64,000 bases of DNA from Leifsonia xyli subsp. cynodontis DSM 46306 (GCF_000470775.1 NC_022438.1:2356001-2420000), one strand, 5' to 3'; positions 35,851 through 47,025 are shown, counted from the first letter of the stretch. Notes: generated by a model from the sequence alone, not told the origin. Program-made: numbers and translations.

Positions 35851-36665
35851 TCAGAGGCTGTCGAGGAGGGTGGCCACACCATCCTCGACGACAGCGCCGG
35901 TGACAGTGCGCGCCGCCTCCTTCACCTCGGCGGGCGCCTGCCCCATCGCCGCGCTCCACCCCTCGGCGCCCGCCCACCGCAACAGCTCCAGGTCGTTGCG
36001 GCCGTCGCCGACCGCCACGACGTTCGCGAGCGGGATGTCCAGCGCACGGCGCACGCGCTCCATCGCTGTCGCTTTGTTCACGCCGTCCGGCGAGATGTCG
36101 AGCCACGCGGTCCAGCCGATCGCGTAGCTGACGCGGTGCAGGCCCATCTGTTCGCACAGATCGCGAGGAACTCTTCCTCGTCGTGGTGCGGCGACACGAC
36201 GACGACGCGGGTCGCGGGATGCCGGGTCAGCTCCTCGAAGGAGACCTGCTCAGCGTTCACCAGCTCCCAGTCGATCATTCCCTCGGTGTAGCGGCGGTAG
36301 CCGGTCGGGTCCTCGACCATGAAGCTGCCCGAGGGCAGGTGCGGCCGGATGGTGCGCAGCACCGGGGACGGATCGAATGTCTCGATGAACTCACGCCGAT
36401 AACCCTCTTCGAGGGTTTCATCTGCTCTCATTGTCAGAGCGGCGTTCGCGCACACGACGAACTCGCTGGTCAGCCCGAACTCCTCATGGATGGGCCGCGC
36501 GGTCTCCCAGCTGCGGCCCGTGGCGAGCATGACCTCGTTTCCAGCGTCGCGGACGCGGGCGACAGCCTCCCGCACGGCCCGCCCGACGGTCCCGTCCTCG
36601 TGGATGAGCGTCCCGTCCACGTCGAGCGCGATCAGGAGGCGGTCGCTCCCGGCTGTGCGCGTCAT
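35851..36665 (-). pseudogene. Cof-type HAD phosphatase, frameshifted
   Basis: Motif I (ALDVDGTLIHEDG) and II (LATGRSWETARPI) and the Cof-type cap are in the first frame, to EEEFLAIC. Motif III/IV (DGVNKATAMERV and VVAVGDGRNDLELLR) are in a second frame that begins EQMGLHRVSYAIGW. The break is near 36,153-36,154, where one more base would give CAEQMGL. The ATG overlaps the serS stop (ATGA). The Lys/Asp pair of the second half cannot be translated with the first, so activity should be lost. Confidence 0.8.
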
Positions 36666-37927
36666 TTTCCGATCGGCTCCAGGGTCTCGAGCCCGCCCAA
36701 GTAGGGCCGCAGCGCCTCCGGCACGAGCACCGAGCCGTCTTCCCGCTGGTGGGTCTCGAGGACGGCGACGATCCAGCGCGTGGTGGCGAGCGTCCCGTTG
36801 AGGGTCGCGACCGGCGCGGTCTTGCCGCTCCCGGTCCGATAGCGGGTCTCGAGCCGCCTGGCCTGGAACGTGGTGCAGTTGGAGGTCGAGGTGAGCTCGC
36901 GGTAGCGGCCCTGGGTCGGTATCCACGCCTCCACGTCGTACTTGCGCGCCGCGCTGGAGCCCAGGTCTCCGGCGGCGGTGTCGATGACGCGATAGCTGAG
37001 GCCGAGGGCCTGCATCATCTCCTCCTGCCAGGCGAGCAGCCGGGCGTGCTCCGCCTCGGCGCGCTCCGGAAGCGTGTAGACGAACATCTCCAGCTTGGTG
37101 AACTGGTGGACGCGGATGATGCCGCGGGTGTCCTTGCCCGCCGAGCCCGCCTCCCGCCGGTAGCAGGTCGACCAGCCGGCGTAGCGCAGCGGCTCCGTCA
37201 CATCGAGGATCTCGTCGGCGTGGTACCCGGCGAGCGCGACCTCGCTGGTGCCGGTCAGGTACAGGTCGTCGTTCTCGAGGTGGTACACCTCGTCGGAGTG
37301 CTCGCCCAGGAAGCCCGTGCCCTGCATGACCTCCGGCTTGACCAGCGTCGGGGTGATCAACGGCACGAACCCGTTGGCGAGCGCCTTGTCGAGCGCCAGG
37401 TTCATGAGCGCGATCTCGAGCCGCGCGCCGACGCCACGCAGGAACGAGAAGCGCGCGCCGGAGACCTTCGCCCCGCGCGCCATATCGATCGCGCCGAGCA
37501 GCTCGCCGAGGGCCAGGTGGTCACGCGGCTCGAAGCCGAACGCCGGAATGCCGCCGACCTCCTTGAGCACCGCGTAGTCGTCCTCTCCACCGCTCGGGAC
37601 GCCCGCAACGATCGGGTTGCCGATCTTCCTCAGCACGCCCTCGAAACGCGCCTCGGCGGCGGCGGCGACCTGCTGGGCCTCCTTGACGCGGCCCGCGAGC
37701 TGCTGGGCCTGCGCGACCAGCTCCTTCTTCTCCTGTTTGGGCGCCTGCGCGACCCGCTTGCCGAAAGCGTTCTGCTCGGCGCGGAGCTCGTCGAAAGCCG
37801 TAATCGCGGTACGGCGTTCGATGTCCGCCTGCAGGGCTTCGTCCACCAGCTGCACGGAGCCGCCGCGCGCCTCCTGCGAACGACGGATGACATCGGGATG
37901 CTCGCGGAGCAGGACTGGATCGATCAC
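36662..37927 (-). CDS. serS: Seryl-tRNA synthetase
   Basis: A class II synthetase of 421 residues. The N-terminal antiparallel coiled coil that holds the tRNA-Ser long arm spans about residues 28-105 ([20 protein letters not shown]). Class II motif 2 is [20 protein letters not shown] followed by [10 protein letters not shown]. Motif 3 is [18 protein letters not shown] 37,927 begins [13 protein letters not shown], the conserved N-terminus. No lesion. Its two natural substrates in this window are tRNA-Ser(GCT) and tRNA-Ser(TGA). Confidence 0.97.
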   Translation of the reverse strand: MIDPVLLREHPDVIRRSQEARGGSVQLVDEALQADIERRTAITAFDELRAEQNAFGKRVAQAPKQEKKELVAQAQQLAGRVKEAQQVAAAAEARFEGVLRKIGNPIVAGVPSGGEDDYAVLKEVGGIPAFGFEPRDHLALGELLGAIDMARGAKVSGARFSFLRGVGARLEIALMNLALDKALANGFVPLITPTLVKPEVMQGTGFLGEHSDEVYHLENDDLYLTGTSEVALAGYHADEILDVTEPLRYAGWSTCYRREAGSAGKDTRGIIRVHQFTKLEMFVYTLPERAEAEHARLLAWQEEMMQALGLSYRVIDTAAGDLGSSAARKYDVEAWIPTQGRYRELTSTSNCTTFQARRLETRYRTGSGKTAPVATLNGTLATTRWIVAVLETHQREDGSVLVPEALRPYLGGLETLEPIGK

Positions 37928-37963
37928 GGAGCCCAGCCTATCGCCGTCGGGTACCGTGATCTC

Positions 37964-38956
37964 ATGGCGGATGCTGCGGGGGTGGAGGGCAGAACCGTCG
38001 CCGTGGTCTACAACCCGGTGCGCATCGACGTGCCCCGCGTCCGCGCGGCGGTCGAGTCTGCCGCCGAGCGCGCGGGCGATGTCGAGCTGCTGTGGCTGCC
38101 GACCACAGCCGAGGAAGGCGGCCAGACTCAGACCCGGCATGCGCTGGAGCGCGGCGCCCAGCTCGTGCTCGCCGCCGGCGGGGACGGCACGGTCCGCGCG
38201 GTGGCGGAGGCCATGCGGGAGGGGGACGCCACCCTCGGGATTCTCCCCTCGGGCACGGGAAACCTCCTGGCGCGCACCATCGGCATCCCGTTCGCGAACG
38301 TCGAGGAGGCCTGCACGATCGCCTTCGAGGGCGCGACCCGGCGCATCGACATCGGTGTCGCCACGGCCGAGCGGGAGAACGGCCAGCGCGACGAGTACGC
38401 CTTCCTGGTGATGGCCGGTGTCGGCATCGACGCGCAGATGATCGCGAACACACGACCGGAGCTGAAGCGCCGGCTGGGCTGGCTCGCGTATGTGGACGCC
38501 GGGTTCCGCGCGCTGCCCAAGGCGCAGAAGCTGCGCCTGCGGTTCCGCCTCGACGACGCCCCCGAGCGCTCGGCCGAGGTGAGCACCATCCTGGTCGCGA
38601 ACTGCGGCACACTGCCCGGCAACATGGAGCTGATCCCGGACGGCTCGGTGGACGACGGGATGCTGGATGTCGCGCTCCTGCAGCCCGCCTCTGTCTTCGG
38701 CTGGCTGGCGATCTGGCGCAAAGTCACCTGGGAGAACCGCGTGCTCCGGCACAGCGCGCTCGGCCGCCGCATCATCCGGTTCACCGACCGCGCGGTGCGC
38801 ACCCGGCTCAGCTATCTGCGTGGCGCTTCCGCTCAGCTGCGCACCGAGCGGCCGGAGCCGTTCGAACTCGACGGCGACGCCTTCGGCGAGGTCGTGTCGC
38901 TGGACCTGCGGGTGGACGAGGGCGGGCTGCGGGTGCGGGTGCGGGTGCGGGGCTAG
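37964..38956 (+). CDS. Diacylglycerol kinase-like lipid kinase
   Basis: A 330-residue DAGK_cat family protein. The nucleotide site is [18 protein letters not shown] and the second glycine loop is [17 protein letters not shown]. The C-terminal beta domain includes [20 protein letters not shown]. Such enzymes phosphorylate diacylglycerol or other lipids at the inner membrane face. It is divergent from serS (36 bases) and its stop overlaps the convergent pheA stop. The frame is intact. Confidence 0.9.
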   Translation: MADAAGVEGRTVAVVYNPVRIDVPRVRAAVESAAERAGDVELLWLPTTAEEGGQTQTRHALERGAQLVLAAGGDGTVRAVAEAMREGDATLGILPSGTGNLLARTIGIPFANVEEACTIAFEGATRRIDIGVATAERENGQRDEYAFLVMAGVGIDAQMIANTRPELKRRLGWLAYVDAGFRALPKAQKLRLRFRLDDAPERSAEVSTILVANCGTLPGNMELIPDGSVDDGMLDVALLQPASVFGWLAIWRKVTWENRVLRHSALGRRIIRFTDRAVRTRLSYLRGASAQLRTERPEPFELDGDAFGEVVSLDLRVDEGGLRVRVRVRG

Positions 38957-39936
38957 CGGCCGGCGTCGTCGACGAGGGAGGCCAGCCACTCCCGCGCCTC
39001 CGTGAACACACTGTTCCGGTAGCGCTGGTCGAAGTCGACGCCCACGCCGTCAGCGCGCGGGTAGGAGCCGAGGAAGAGGACACCCGGACTGAATCGGCGC
39101 AGACCGAGCAGGGCGTCGGCCACGCGCTCGTCGCGGATGTGGCCATCGGCGTCGATGACGAAGCGGTACCGTCCGAGGGCGTCGCCGATCGGGCGGGACT
39201 CGATCAGGCTCAGGTTGATGCCGCGGGTGGAGAACTGTTCGAGAAGCTCGAGCAGTGCGCCGGGACGGTCGTCCGGCAGCTCGGCGATGAGACTCGTCTT
39301 GTCGGCGCCGGTCGGCGCCGGGACGGAGTGCGAGGTGCTGACGAGCACGAACCGGGTGACAGCGTTCGGGTCGTCGCCGATGCTCTCGGCGAGTACGGCG
39401 ACGTCGTGGTGGTCCACGATCCCCGGCGGGGCGATCGCGGCGTCGGCGCTGCCGCCGGCTCCGCCCCCGAAGAGAGAGGTCGCGGCCGCGACGTTGCTGG
39501 CGGCGGGCAGATGCCCGTGCTCGGGCAGGTTCGCGTCGAGCCACCGGTGGCACTGGGCATAGGCGACGGGATGCGCGTTGATCGTCCGCACATCGCCGAG
39601 CGTCGTTCCGGGCCGGGCGACGAGGACGAAATCCACCGGGACGAGGTATTCGCCGACGATCCGCAGACCCGGGACCGTGGCCAGCGCATCCTGCGCCACC
39701 GACACACCCCCTTCGATAGAGTTCTCGATCGCGATCATGGCCGCGACGCTGCGCCCGGCGACCACATCCGCCAGCGCCTCCCCCACATTGGCGACGGCCC
39801 GCCAGCGCTTCCCGCGGGCCTCCGGAACCTGTGCGAGCGCGGCTTCGGTGAAAGTGCCCGACGGTCCGAGAAAGCTGTAGACCTCGTCGACGGAGGCGAG
39901 AAGCTCGGCAGAGGGTTCGGGGGCGGCACTCGACAT
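38953..39936 (-). CDS. pheA: Prephenate dehydratase
   Basis: Makes phenylpyruvate in phenylalanine synthesis. It is 327 residues long. The catalytic domain runs from [15 protein letters not shown] through [12 protein letters not shown] to AVTRFVLVS, which holds the conserved TRF. The ACT regulatory domain is [20 protein letters not shown], with [17 protein letters not shown], where the ESRP motif binds phenylalanine for feedback control. It is divergent from pgm. The frame is intact. Confidence 0.95.
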   Translation of the reverse strand: MSSAAPEPSAELLASVDEVYSFLGPSGTFTEAALAQVPEARGKRWRAVANVGEALADVVAGRSVAAMIAIENSIEGGVSVAQDALATVPGLRIVGEYLVPVDFVLVARPGTTLGDVRTINAHPVAYAQCHRWLDANLPEHGHLPAASNVAAATSLFGGGAGGSADAAIAPPGIVDHHDVAVLAESIGDDPNAVTRFVLVSTSHSVPAPTGADKTSLIAELPDDRPGALLELLEQFSTRGINLSLIESRPIGDALGRYRFVIDADGHIRDERVADALLGLRRFSPGVLFLGSYPRADGVGVDFDQRYRNSVFTEAREWLASLVDDAGR

Positions 39937-40005
39937 GGCGCTCAGCTTACCGAGAGCGGCTCCTGCCCCTCCCGGCGGCCCGCGCGCCGTGGAAGCATAG
40001 AGGAC

Positions 40006-41625
40006 ATGGACCCCCGAGCAGGCACCCCCGCACAGCCCTCCGACCTGATCGACATCGACGCCCTGCGGCGCGCCTACTACAAGCGGAAGCCCGATGCGGG
40101 CATCCCCGGACAGCGGGTGGTGTTCGGCACCTCCGGCCACCGCGGGTCCTCCCTCGACACGTCTTTCAACGAAGATCACATCGCGGCGACCACCCAGGCG
40201 ATCGTGGAGTACCGCGCCGCGCAGGGCATCACCGGGCCGCTCTTCATCGGCGCGGACACACACCTGCTGAGCGAGTTCGCGACCGCGACCGCGCTGGCCG
40301 TGCTCGTCGGCAACGAGGTGCGCGTGCTGGTGGACGAATTCGGAGACTGGGTGCCGACCCCGGCCCTCTCGCACGCGATCATCGCGTACAACCGCGCGGG
40401 CCATCCCAACCGGGCGGACGGCATCGTCGTCACACCCAGCCACAACCCGCCCACCGACGGCGGCTTCAAGTACAACCCGCCCCACGGCGGCCCCGCGGAC
40501 ACCGACGCGACCAGCTGGATCGCGAAGCGCGCCAACGAGATCATCGCGAACGGGATGCGGGAGGTGCGGATGGCGGAGCCCAGCGGCGTCGAGACCTACG
40601 ATTTCCGCGGGAAGTACGTCGACGACCTCGAGAGCGTCATCGACATCGCGGCCATCCGCGACAGCGGCATCCGAATCGGCGCCGACCCGCTGGGCGGGGC
40701 GAGCGTCACCTACTGGAAGGCCATCGCGGAGACCTACGGCCTGAACCTCGAGGTCGTGAACCCGGCGGTCGATCCTGCCTGGGGCTTCATGACGCTGGAC
40801 TGGGACGGCAAGATCCGGATGGACCCGTCCAGCCCCTCCGCGATGGCCTCGGTGGTCGCGCGCAGCGGGGACTTCGACACCCTGACCGGGAACGACGCCG
40901 ACGCCGACCGGCACGGCATCGTCACACCCGACGACGGCCTGATGAATCCCAACCACTACCTCGCGGTGGCGATCGACTACCTGTTCCGCACTCGCACCGG
41001 GTGGCGGAAGGACGCCGCGGTCGGCAAGACCCTCGTCTCCTCCTCGATCATCGACCGTGTGGCCGAATCACTCGGCCGCCGCCTCTGGGAGGTGCCGGTC
41101 GGCTTCAAGTGGTTCGTTCCGGGCCTCATCGACGGAACGGTCGGCTTCGGCGGAGAGGAGAGCGCGGGCGCGAGCTTCCTGCGCTTCGACGGCAGCGCGT
41201 GGACGACGGACAAGGACGGCATTCTGCTCTCCCTGCTCGCCAGCGAGATCCGCGCGGTGACAGGCAAGTCGCCCTCGCAGCTCTACCGCGAGCTGACCGA
41301 GCGCTTCGGCGACCCCGTCTATCAGCGGGTGGACGCACCGGCCAGCCCGGAGCAGAAGGCGGCGCTGTCGAAGCTCGACGGCGACGCCATCGCCGCGACC
41401 GAACTGGCCGGAAAGCCGATCGCCGCCAAGCTCAGCCGCGCCCCCGGCAACGACGCCCCGCTCGGCGGCGTGAAGGTCGAGACGGCGACAGCCTGGTTCG
41501 CGGCCCGCCCGAGCGGCACCGAGAACGTGTACAAGATCTACGCGGAGTCATTCGCGGGCGAAGGGAACCTGCGCGAGGTGCAGGAGCAGGCCAAGCGGAT
41601 CGTCGGGGAGGCGCTGGGCGGGTAG
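40006..41625 (+). CDS. pgm: Phosphoglucomutase (alpha-D-glucose type)
   Basis: Interconverts glucose-1-phosphate and glucose-6-phosphate, linking glycogen/trehalose and wall precursor metabolism. It is 539 residues long. The phospho-serine loop is VVTPSHNPPTDGGFKYN, the metal loop GNDADADRHGIV, the sugar-binding GFGGEESAGASF and the phosphate-binding RPSGTENVYKIY. FGTSGHRGSSL near the N-terminus is typical of the Pgm group. The frame is intact. Confidence 0.97.
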   Translation: MDPRAGTPAQPSDLIDIDALRRAYYKRKPDAGIPGQRVVFGTSGHRGSSLDTSFNEDHIAATTQAIVEYRAAQGITGPLFIGADTHLLSEFATATALAVLVGNEVRVLVDEFGDWVPTPALSHAIIAYNRAGHPNRADGIVVTPSHNPPTDGGFKYNPPHGGPADTDATSWIAKRANEIIANGMREVRMAEPSGVETYDFRGKYVDDLESVIDIAAIRDSGIRIGADPLGGASVTYWKAIAETYGLNLEVVNPAVDPAWGFMTLDWDGKIRMDPSSPSAMASVVARSGDFDTLTGNDADADRHGIVTPDDGLMNPNHYLAVAIDYLFRTRTGWRKDAAVGKTLVSSSIIDRVAESLGRRLWEVPVGFKWFVPGLIDGTVGFGGEESAGASFLRFDGSAWTTDKDGILLSLLASEIRAVTGKSPSQLYRELTERFGDPVYQRVDAPASPEQKAALSKLDGDAIAATELAGKPIAAKLSRAPGNDAPLGGVKVETATAWFAARPSGTENVYKIYAESFAGEGNLREVQEQAKRIVGEALGG

Positions 41626-41651
41626 GCCCGGCGGCTCGTGCCCGGCCCCGC

Positions 41652-42460
41652 CTAGTACTCCGTCCCGCCCGGCAGGCCGAAGAACTCCTCGAGTGTCGTG
41701 ACACCGGTCGCGTGCAAGTGCGTCGCGAGGGGAATGCCGATGTACCGGTAGTGCCACGGCTCGAACATGAACCCCGTCACGGCCACCTTGTCCGCGGGGT
41801 AGCGGAGCAGGAAGCCGAAGCGCCAGGCGTTCGCAGCCAGCCACTCGCCCTGGGGCGTCTGGGCGAAACACGCGGACAGGGAGCACTGGGCGGGCACCGC
41901 GCTGATGTCCACGGCGAAGCCGATCTGGTGCTCGCTGTGGCCGGGCCGGGCCGGGCCGTACCGGCGTCCGCGGAGGCCACACCGCTGCGGGCGGCTTCGT
42001 AACCATAGACCCGCACCTGGGAATCGTACGAACGGTAGGCGCTCTGCACGGAGAAGTCGAGACCGGCCTCCGCCTTGCCTGCCTGGAACAGTGCGACCAG
42101 GGCCGTGGCAGCCTCCGCCCGGAGGGGCTGCCGGTTGACGAAGGTCACATCCGGGTACACGAGATCCGGCGGCTCGTAGGCGATCGGGTTCAGCGGACGC
42201 GACTTGTTGACGACGACCCAGCTGCTGACAGGGTCGTCGGTGGACTGCGCGGTCTTGTCGAAACCGACGGCGGCCGGGGTGGGAGAGGCGGACGGCAGCG
42301 GGCGCGGGGATGCGGCGTCCGGACCGGAGGGGCGGCGCTCGCCGTTCGCACCCTTTCCGCCGCGCGACACAGCTCCGCTGCCGGCGCACCCGGACACGGC
42401 CATGACGAGCGCGACGGCACCGCCGAGCAGCGCGCGTCTGCGAACATCCCCCGTCTTCAC
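41652..42460 (-). pseudogene. D-Ala-D-Ala carboxypeptidase (VanY, M15B), repeat-slippage frameshift
   Basis: An exported lipoprotein-type peptidase: signal ALLGGAVALVMAVSGCAG (lipobox at Cys), Pro/Ser linker, then SAYRSYDSQVRVYGYEAA of the VanY domain. The frame then breaks in a four-copy run of the 5-bp unit GGCCG (41,939-41,958). With three copies the frame reads ARPGHSEHQIGFAVDISAVP, bringing in the zinc His/Asp, and continues to the catalytic EPWHYRYIG at the C-terminus. The gene is a pseudogene at present, but one that could revert by slippage. Confidence 0.85.
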
Positions 42461-42494
42461 AGAACGAGCTTAGCCGCTGCCACCTTGTGGGACG

Positions 42495-43388
42495 TCACCC
42501 TGCCAGGCTCCAGAAGTGGCCGGAGCCGCCCGGGTGGTCGACGGTGATGGTCTGGTCGAGGTCGCGGTAGTCGCTGTCCTCGTTGTGACCGACCATCAGG
42601 ATCTTGATCTGGCCGTGTACACGCTGCACACCGGAGACGATCTGGACGTGATCGAGCGAGTAGTCGCCGCTCCAGTCGAACATGACGATGTCACCGAGCT
42701 TGATCTTGTCGCGCTGATCGAACGAGTACTCCGTCAGGCCGAGCTGCGCGGCGTTCTCTCGGAGATAGTCGTCCATGGCCGGGACGTATCCCCAGGAAGA
42801 GCTCCAGTCGTCTCCGGCGTCTTTGTTGTACCACTCGGAGTTCATCGTCCAGCCGCGGGCGATGAGAGTCTGGCTGACGAAATTGGCGCAGTCTCCGCCG
42901 ACCGGGTTGAGGTCGCCGTACTCGGCGGTGTTGTAATCCTTCCAGTACGTCATCGCGTAGGAAAGCTGCTTATCCACGGGCGTCTGCACCCGGTAGTCGT
43001 ACGTCTTCGCACCGGTCGAGATCGCTTTGCCGGTCTTGTCCGTGATCGCGATCGGCACAGCGCCGGGGGCGAACCCCTGCGCGGCCGGCACGGTCGCCAC
43101 GATCTTGTCCGCGGAGTCCTTCGTGACGGTGGCCCGCTGACCGCCGATCTCGATATGAGCCACCTTCCCCAGGTTGACGCCGGTGATCGTCACCGTGCCG
43201 CCGGAGACGCTGCCGGCCACCGGCTCGATCGCCGAGACCGTGACAGAGGCGGCGCTGTGGGTCACAGCTGCTTTGGCGACGGCCTTCGCCAGAGAAGACG
43301 GCTCGCCCGCGCAACCGGTGAAGGCGAGCGCGGCCATCATCGCGACGGCGGAGACGAGGAGGATTCGTGTGCGGTGGAGAGAACTCAT
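42495..43388 (-). CDS. Secreted amidase-like lipoprotein with IPT/TIG domain
   Basis: A 297-residue exported protein. The N-terminus has a lipoprotein signal (SAVAMMAALAFTGCAGEPS, Cys about residue 26). An IPT/TIG Ig-like domain follows (SAIEPVAGSVSGGTVTITG to about residue 130). The C-terminal domain has NPVGGDCANFVSQTLIARG and LDHVQIVSGV, with Cys, His and then the GHNED segment, the pattern of the amidase_6 (NlpC/CHAP-like) proteins that cut peptidoglycan or peptides. It sits 34 bases upstream of the VanY pseudogene. The frame is intact. Confidence 0.85.
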   Translation of the reverse strand: MSSLHRTRILLVSAVAMMAALAFTGCAGEPSSLAKAVAKAAVTHSAASVTVSAIEPVAGSVSGGTVTITGVNLGKVAHIEIGGQRATVTKDSADKIVATVPAAQGFAPGAVPIAITDKTGKAISTGAKTYDYRVQTPVDKQLSYAMTYWKDYNTAEYGDLNPVGGDCANFVSQTLIARGWTMNSEWYNKDAGDDWSSSWGYVPAMDDYLRENAAQLGLTEYSFDQRDKIKLGDIVMFDWSGDYSLDHVQIVSGVQRVHGQIKILMVGHNEDSDYRDLDQTITVDHPGGSGHFWSLAG

Positions 43389-43687
43389 GCGACCTTAGGA
43401 GAGTTTCGGAGGTTCGAGGCGGCGCGAACAACGCTACTCCGACGAGCTTTGCGCACCACCGGCACAGCGGGGGAACAGCGCCGCCCATCGCGGACGTTGC
43501 CCGAGAATAAAGGCATTATTAGCCACGTTCGCTCTTGGCGAACAGGGCTGCGTGAGGGCGGCTCGCGTTGCCGAAATAGTCGCACTGGGTGTAACTTTGC
43601 AGCCTGCGCAAAAATATTTGCTCTCCACGCCGCCGTGACGGCCGCATCGCCGGACGTCGCGATTCACGACTCTCGACTCGGGGACCC
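43389..43687. other. Intergenic region between divergent genes
   Basis: About 300 bases between the amidase-like gene and the broken exporter. No coding frame is convincing. It should contain both promoters; an AT-rich patch (ATAAAGGCATTATTAG, about 43,508-43,523) is the most promoter-like part. Confidence 0.4.
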
Positions 43688-45704
43688 ATGTCAAGCCAAG
43701 CACCAACGGCCAGCGCCGCTCCCAAGCCGATCATGACCCAACGGCAGATCCTCTTCGTGATCTTCGGGCTCATGGCCGGCATGTTCTTCTCCGCCCTCGA
43801 CCAGACCGTCGTCGACACCGCCATCCGCACCATCGGCGACGACCTGCACGGCCTCAGGCAGCAGGCCTGGGTGACCACGGCATACCTCATCGTCTCCACG
43901 ATCGCGACCCCGATCTACGGCAAGCTGTCCGACATCTTCGGCCGTCGCCCGCTGTTCATCTTCGCCATCGTCGTCTTCATCCTCGGGTCGTTCGCGGCCT
44001 CTTTCTCGAACTCGATGATCGAGCTGGCCGCATTCCGCGCGATCCAGGGCCTCGGCGCCGGCGGCCTGATGTCGATGCCGCTCGCGATCATGGGTGATAT
44101 GCTCGCCCCCCGCGAACGCGCCAAATACCAGGGCGACTTCCTCGCCGTCTTCGGCATCTCCTCGCTGATCGGCCCCTGGTCGGCGGCCTCTTCGCCGGCG
44201 CCGACCAGATCCCCTAGATCGCCGGCTGGCGCTGGGTGTTCCTCATCAATGTGCCCATCGGCGTCCTCGCACTGTTCATGGTGCTCCGCTTCCTGCACCT
44301 GCCGAAGAACGCGCCCGCATCGGTGCGCATCGACTGGTGGGGCGCCGCAGCGGTCATCGTCGCGCTGGTCCCGCTGCTGCTGGTGGCCGAAGAGGGCCGC
44401 GACTGGGGCTGGGACAGCGCTGGTGCGATCGCCTGCTACGTGATCGGCGCCGTCGGCATCCTCGCCTTCATCCTCATCGAGATGAGGATGAAGGACGACG
44501 CGCTCATCCCGCTGACGCTGTTCCGCTCCTCCACCTTCTCGATGGCGACCATCATAGGCGTGTTCGTCGGCTTCGGGATGTTCGGGGCGATGCTGACCAT
44601 CCCGCTCTACCTGCAGCTCGTGCTCGGCGCGAACCCGACCGAGTCCGGCTTGCAGATGCTGCCGATGATCCTCGGCCTCATGATCTCCTCGATCGCCTCC
44701 GGCCAGATCATCAGCCGCACCGGCCACTACCGGCAGTTCCCGATCATCGGAACGGCGATGCTCGCGAGCGGCTTCCTGTACCTGACGTTCCTCAAGAGTA
44801 CGACAGCTCGTACTGGTTCATGGCGGGCGCGATGCTCCTCATCGGCCTCGGACTCGGCCAGCTGATGCAGACGCTCACGATCACCAGCCAGAACTCGGTC
44901 GGCCCGAAGGACATCAGCGTGGCGACCAGCGCCTCCACGTTCTTCCGCCAGATCGGCGGAACGCTGGGGACCGCGGTTCTGCTCTCCCTGCTGTTCACGG
45001 TTTTCCCGACGAACCTGCAAAACTCGCTCGCCGCCACGTCCACCCTGTCCAACGCCCTCGACGCCGCCCTCGACCCCTCGGTGGCGAACGCCCCGGCGAA
45101 CAAGGGGATCATGGACAAGATCTACAACAGGATCGTGGAACCGCTTGAGGAGAACGCCCAGGCCGGGGCGCGCGCAGCGGGCGTGAAGCAGCTCGTCGCG
45201 CAGGGCGTCCCGCTGGACATCGCCGAGCAGAGAGTCCCGGCCGCGCCGATCGACTTCTCGAACGCCGAGGCGCGCAAAATCGTTGTCGAGAGCGCTGTGC
45301 CCGAGGTCCAGACACAACTCAAGAAGTCCGCTCCGAGCAGCTCGAACACCTCGGAGATCGACGACACTTCCTTCCTCACCAATGCCGACCCACGGCTCTC
45401 GAAGCCGTTCCTCCAAGGCTTCAACGCCTCGGCGGTCACGGTCTACTGGGTCGGGCTCATCGTCGTGCTGATCGCCTTCGCTCTGTCGCTGTTCTTCCGG
45501 ACCCCGCCGTTGCGGGCCAAATCGGCGCTGCAGGAAGCCGCGGACGCCAAAGCCGAGAAGGACGCGACCGAACGCGAACAGGAGGAGCACGCGGATGCCG
45601 GCGTCCTCGCGAACCGCGCCGCGGAGACGTTCGGCGCGCTGGTCGAGCCCGGCGCCGACACCGCTTCGGTGCGCGCTCAGCGCCCGCAGACGGCAGGCGA
45701 GTAG
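43688..45704 (+). pseudogene. DHA2-type (EmrB/QacA) drug exporter, three lesions
   Basis: A 14-span MFS exporter. Motif C-like ALDQTVVDTAIRTIG and motif A GKLSDIFGRRPLFIFA are in the first frame. The frame breaks at the C4 run 44,173-44,176, an in-frame TAG (44,215-44,217) follows where GADQIPWIAGWRW would be expected, and a third break lies at about 44,792-44,798. The last part (FMAGAMLLIGLGLGQLMQTL to 45,704) is open. A nonsense codon plus two indels show a long-dead gene. The start 43,688 follows GGGACCC without a strong ribosome site. Confidence 0.88.
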
Positions 45705-45717
45705 CCCACCCGGGAAC

Positions 45718-47025
45718 TCACGACGGCCGCCTTCCCCCGGGACGGCGGCCGTCGCCGTCCGCGAGCCGCCGCAGAGCGAACGGTGCCGCGACGCCGTGAA
45801 GCAGGATGCTGCCCACCACCGTGAGCACCGTCACGCCCAGAACATCCCCGCTGTCGTTCTCCGGCAGCTGGTTGAAGGCGAGGAGGCCGAACACGATCGA
45901 CGTGGTGCCCCGCGGCCCGAGCAGCCCGAGAAAAGCGCGCTCGCGCCAGCCGAGCGGTGAGCCGAGCATCGCGAGGAAGACCGGCAGAGCCCGGAATATC
46001 GTGAGCGCCAGCAGTGCGATGACCAGCAGCCGCCAGTCGATCCCGTCCACGATCACGGCGGTTGTCATCCCGCCCAGGATGAACCAGACGAAGTTGGCCG
46101 CGACCGTGCTCGCCTCTTCCACCAGCAGCAGTTCCTCGTGCGGCACCGAGCGCAGCCCGGTCTTCCGCGTCCGGGCCACGCGGAAGACCACACCGGCCAC
46201 GAACGCCACGACGAACCCGTTGGCGCCGATGTCGTGCAGCGTCGCCACACCGAACGCCAGCAACGGCGCGAGCAGCGTGACGAACCGGATACCGGTGGCG
46301 TCCGCCCAGCCGCGGCGGGACGCCCAGCGGGTGAGGAACCCGAGCGCTCCGCCGAGGACCAGCCCGACGACGATCGCCAGAACCGTGGCGGGGACTGCTC
46401 CCAAGAACGCCTGCAGGAAGTCCGCGATGTTCTTCTCGAGGTGTTTCCCGTCCATCCCGGCCTCGTTCCCCGTGTCGACGATGCGGATGAGGGCGGGCAG
46501 AGCGACGGCGACGGCCAGCGACATGCCGAAAACCGGCGAGATCAGGCCGTCGTTGTAGCCGCCCTCGACGTTGAGGATGCGGCGCACGCGGGCCGGGATG
46601 AGCTGCGAGCGCAGGAGAGCCGTCGCCGGAGCGAAGTCGATGGGCATCACGATGCAGGCGATGACGACGAGCACGAAGATCCCGGTCGTGGGCAACAGCC
46701 ACACCCCGACGGCAACCACCAGTGCGAGCGAGAGCGGCAGCGCGATGAGCACCAGCCGCACGAGAGAGCGGCCCTCGCCGCCGAAGAGACCGCCACGCAC
46801 CTCGCAGGCGTCCACGAAGAGCAGGACCGCCAGGATCAGCTCCACGACACGCTCGGCTATGTCGCTGTCGATGGCCGCCGTGAACGCGGGCACATCGACG
46901 AGGACGACGATCGCCCCCAGCGCGGCGAGCGCGGCCGGGCCGGCGATGCCGGTGCGCTCGAAGCGGCGCGCAACGAGAGACCAGAGAACGACAGCGGCGA
47001 AACCGACGAGGATGATGACGGGCAC
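45718..47025 (-). CDS. CPA1-type Na+/H+ antiporter
   Basis: A 435-residue membrane protein with about 12 spans. The ion-binding ND pair is in LNVEGGYNDGLISPV. Other conserved stretches are CIVMPIDFAPATALL and FVWFILGGMTTAVI, with LGLLGPRGTTSIVFGLLAF near the end (the conserved Arg region). It exchanges protons for sodium or potassium at the inner membrane. It is convergent with the broken exporter. The frame is intact. Confidence 0.9.
   Translation of the reverse strand: MPVIILVGFAAVVLWSLVARRFERTGIAGPAALAALGAIVVLVDVPAFTAAIDSDIAERVVELILAVLLFVDACEVRGGLFGGEGRSLVRLVLIALPLSLALVVAVGVWLLPTTGIFVLVVIACIVMPIDFAPATALLRSQLIPARVRRILNVEGGYNDGLISPVFGMSLAVAVALPALIRIVDTGNEAGMDGKHLEKNIADFLQAFLGAVPATVLAIVVGLVLGGALGFLTRWASRRGWADATGIRFVTLLAPLLAFGVATLHDIGANGFVVAFVAGVVFRVARTRKTGLRSVPHEELLLVEEASTVAANFVWFILGGMTTAVIVDGIDWRLLVIALLALTIFRALPVFLAMLGSPLGWRERAFLGLLGPRGTTSIVFGLLAFNQLPENDSGDVLGVTVLTVVGSILLHGVAAPFALRRLADGDGRRPGGRRPS

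Noticed and set aside
36749..38956. 735-codon plus-strand frame starting inside serS
   Set aside because: Only the part from 37,964 is a protein (lipid kinase); the rest is antisense to seryl-tRNA synthetase.
38953..40956. 667-codon minus-strand frame extending pheA upstream
   Set aside because: The upstream half is antisense to pgm; the real pheA start is at 39,936.
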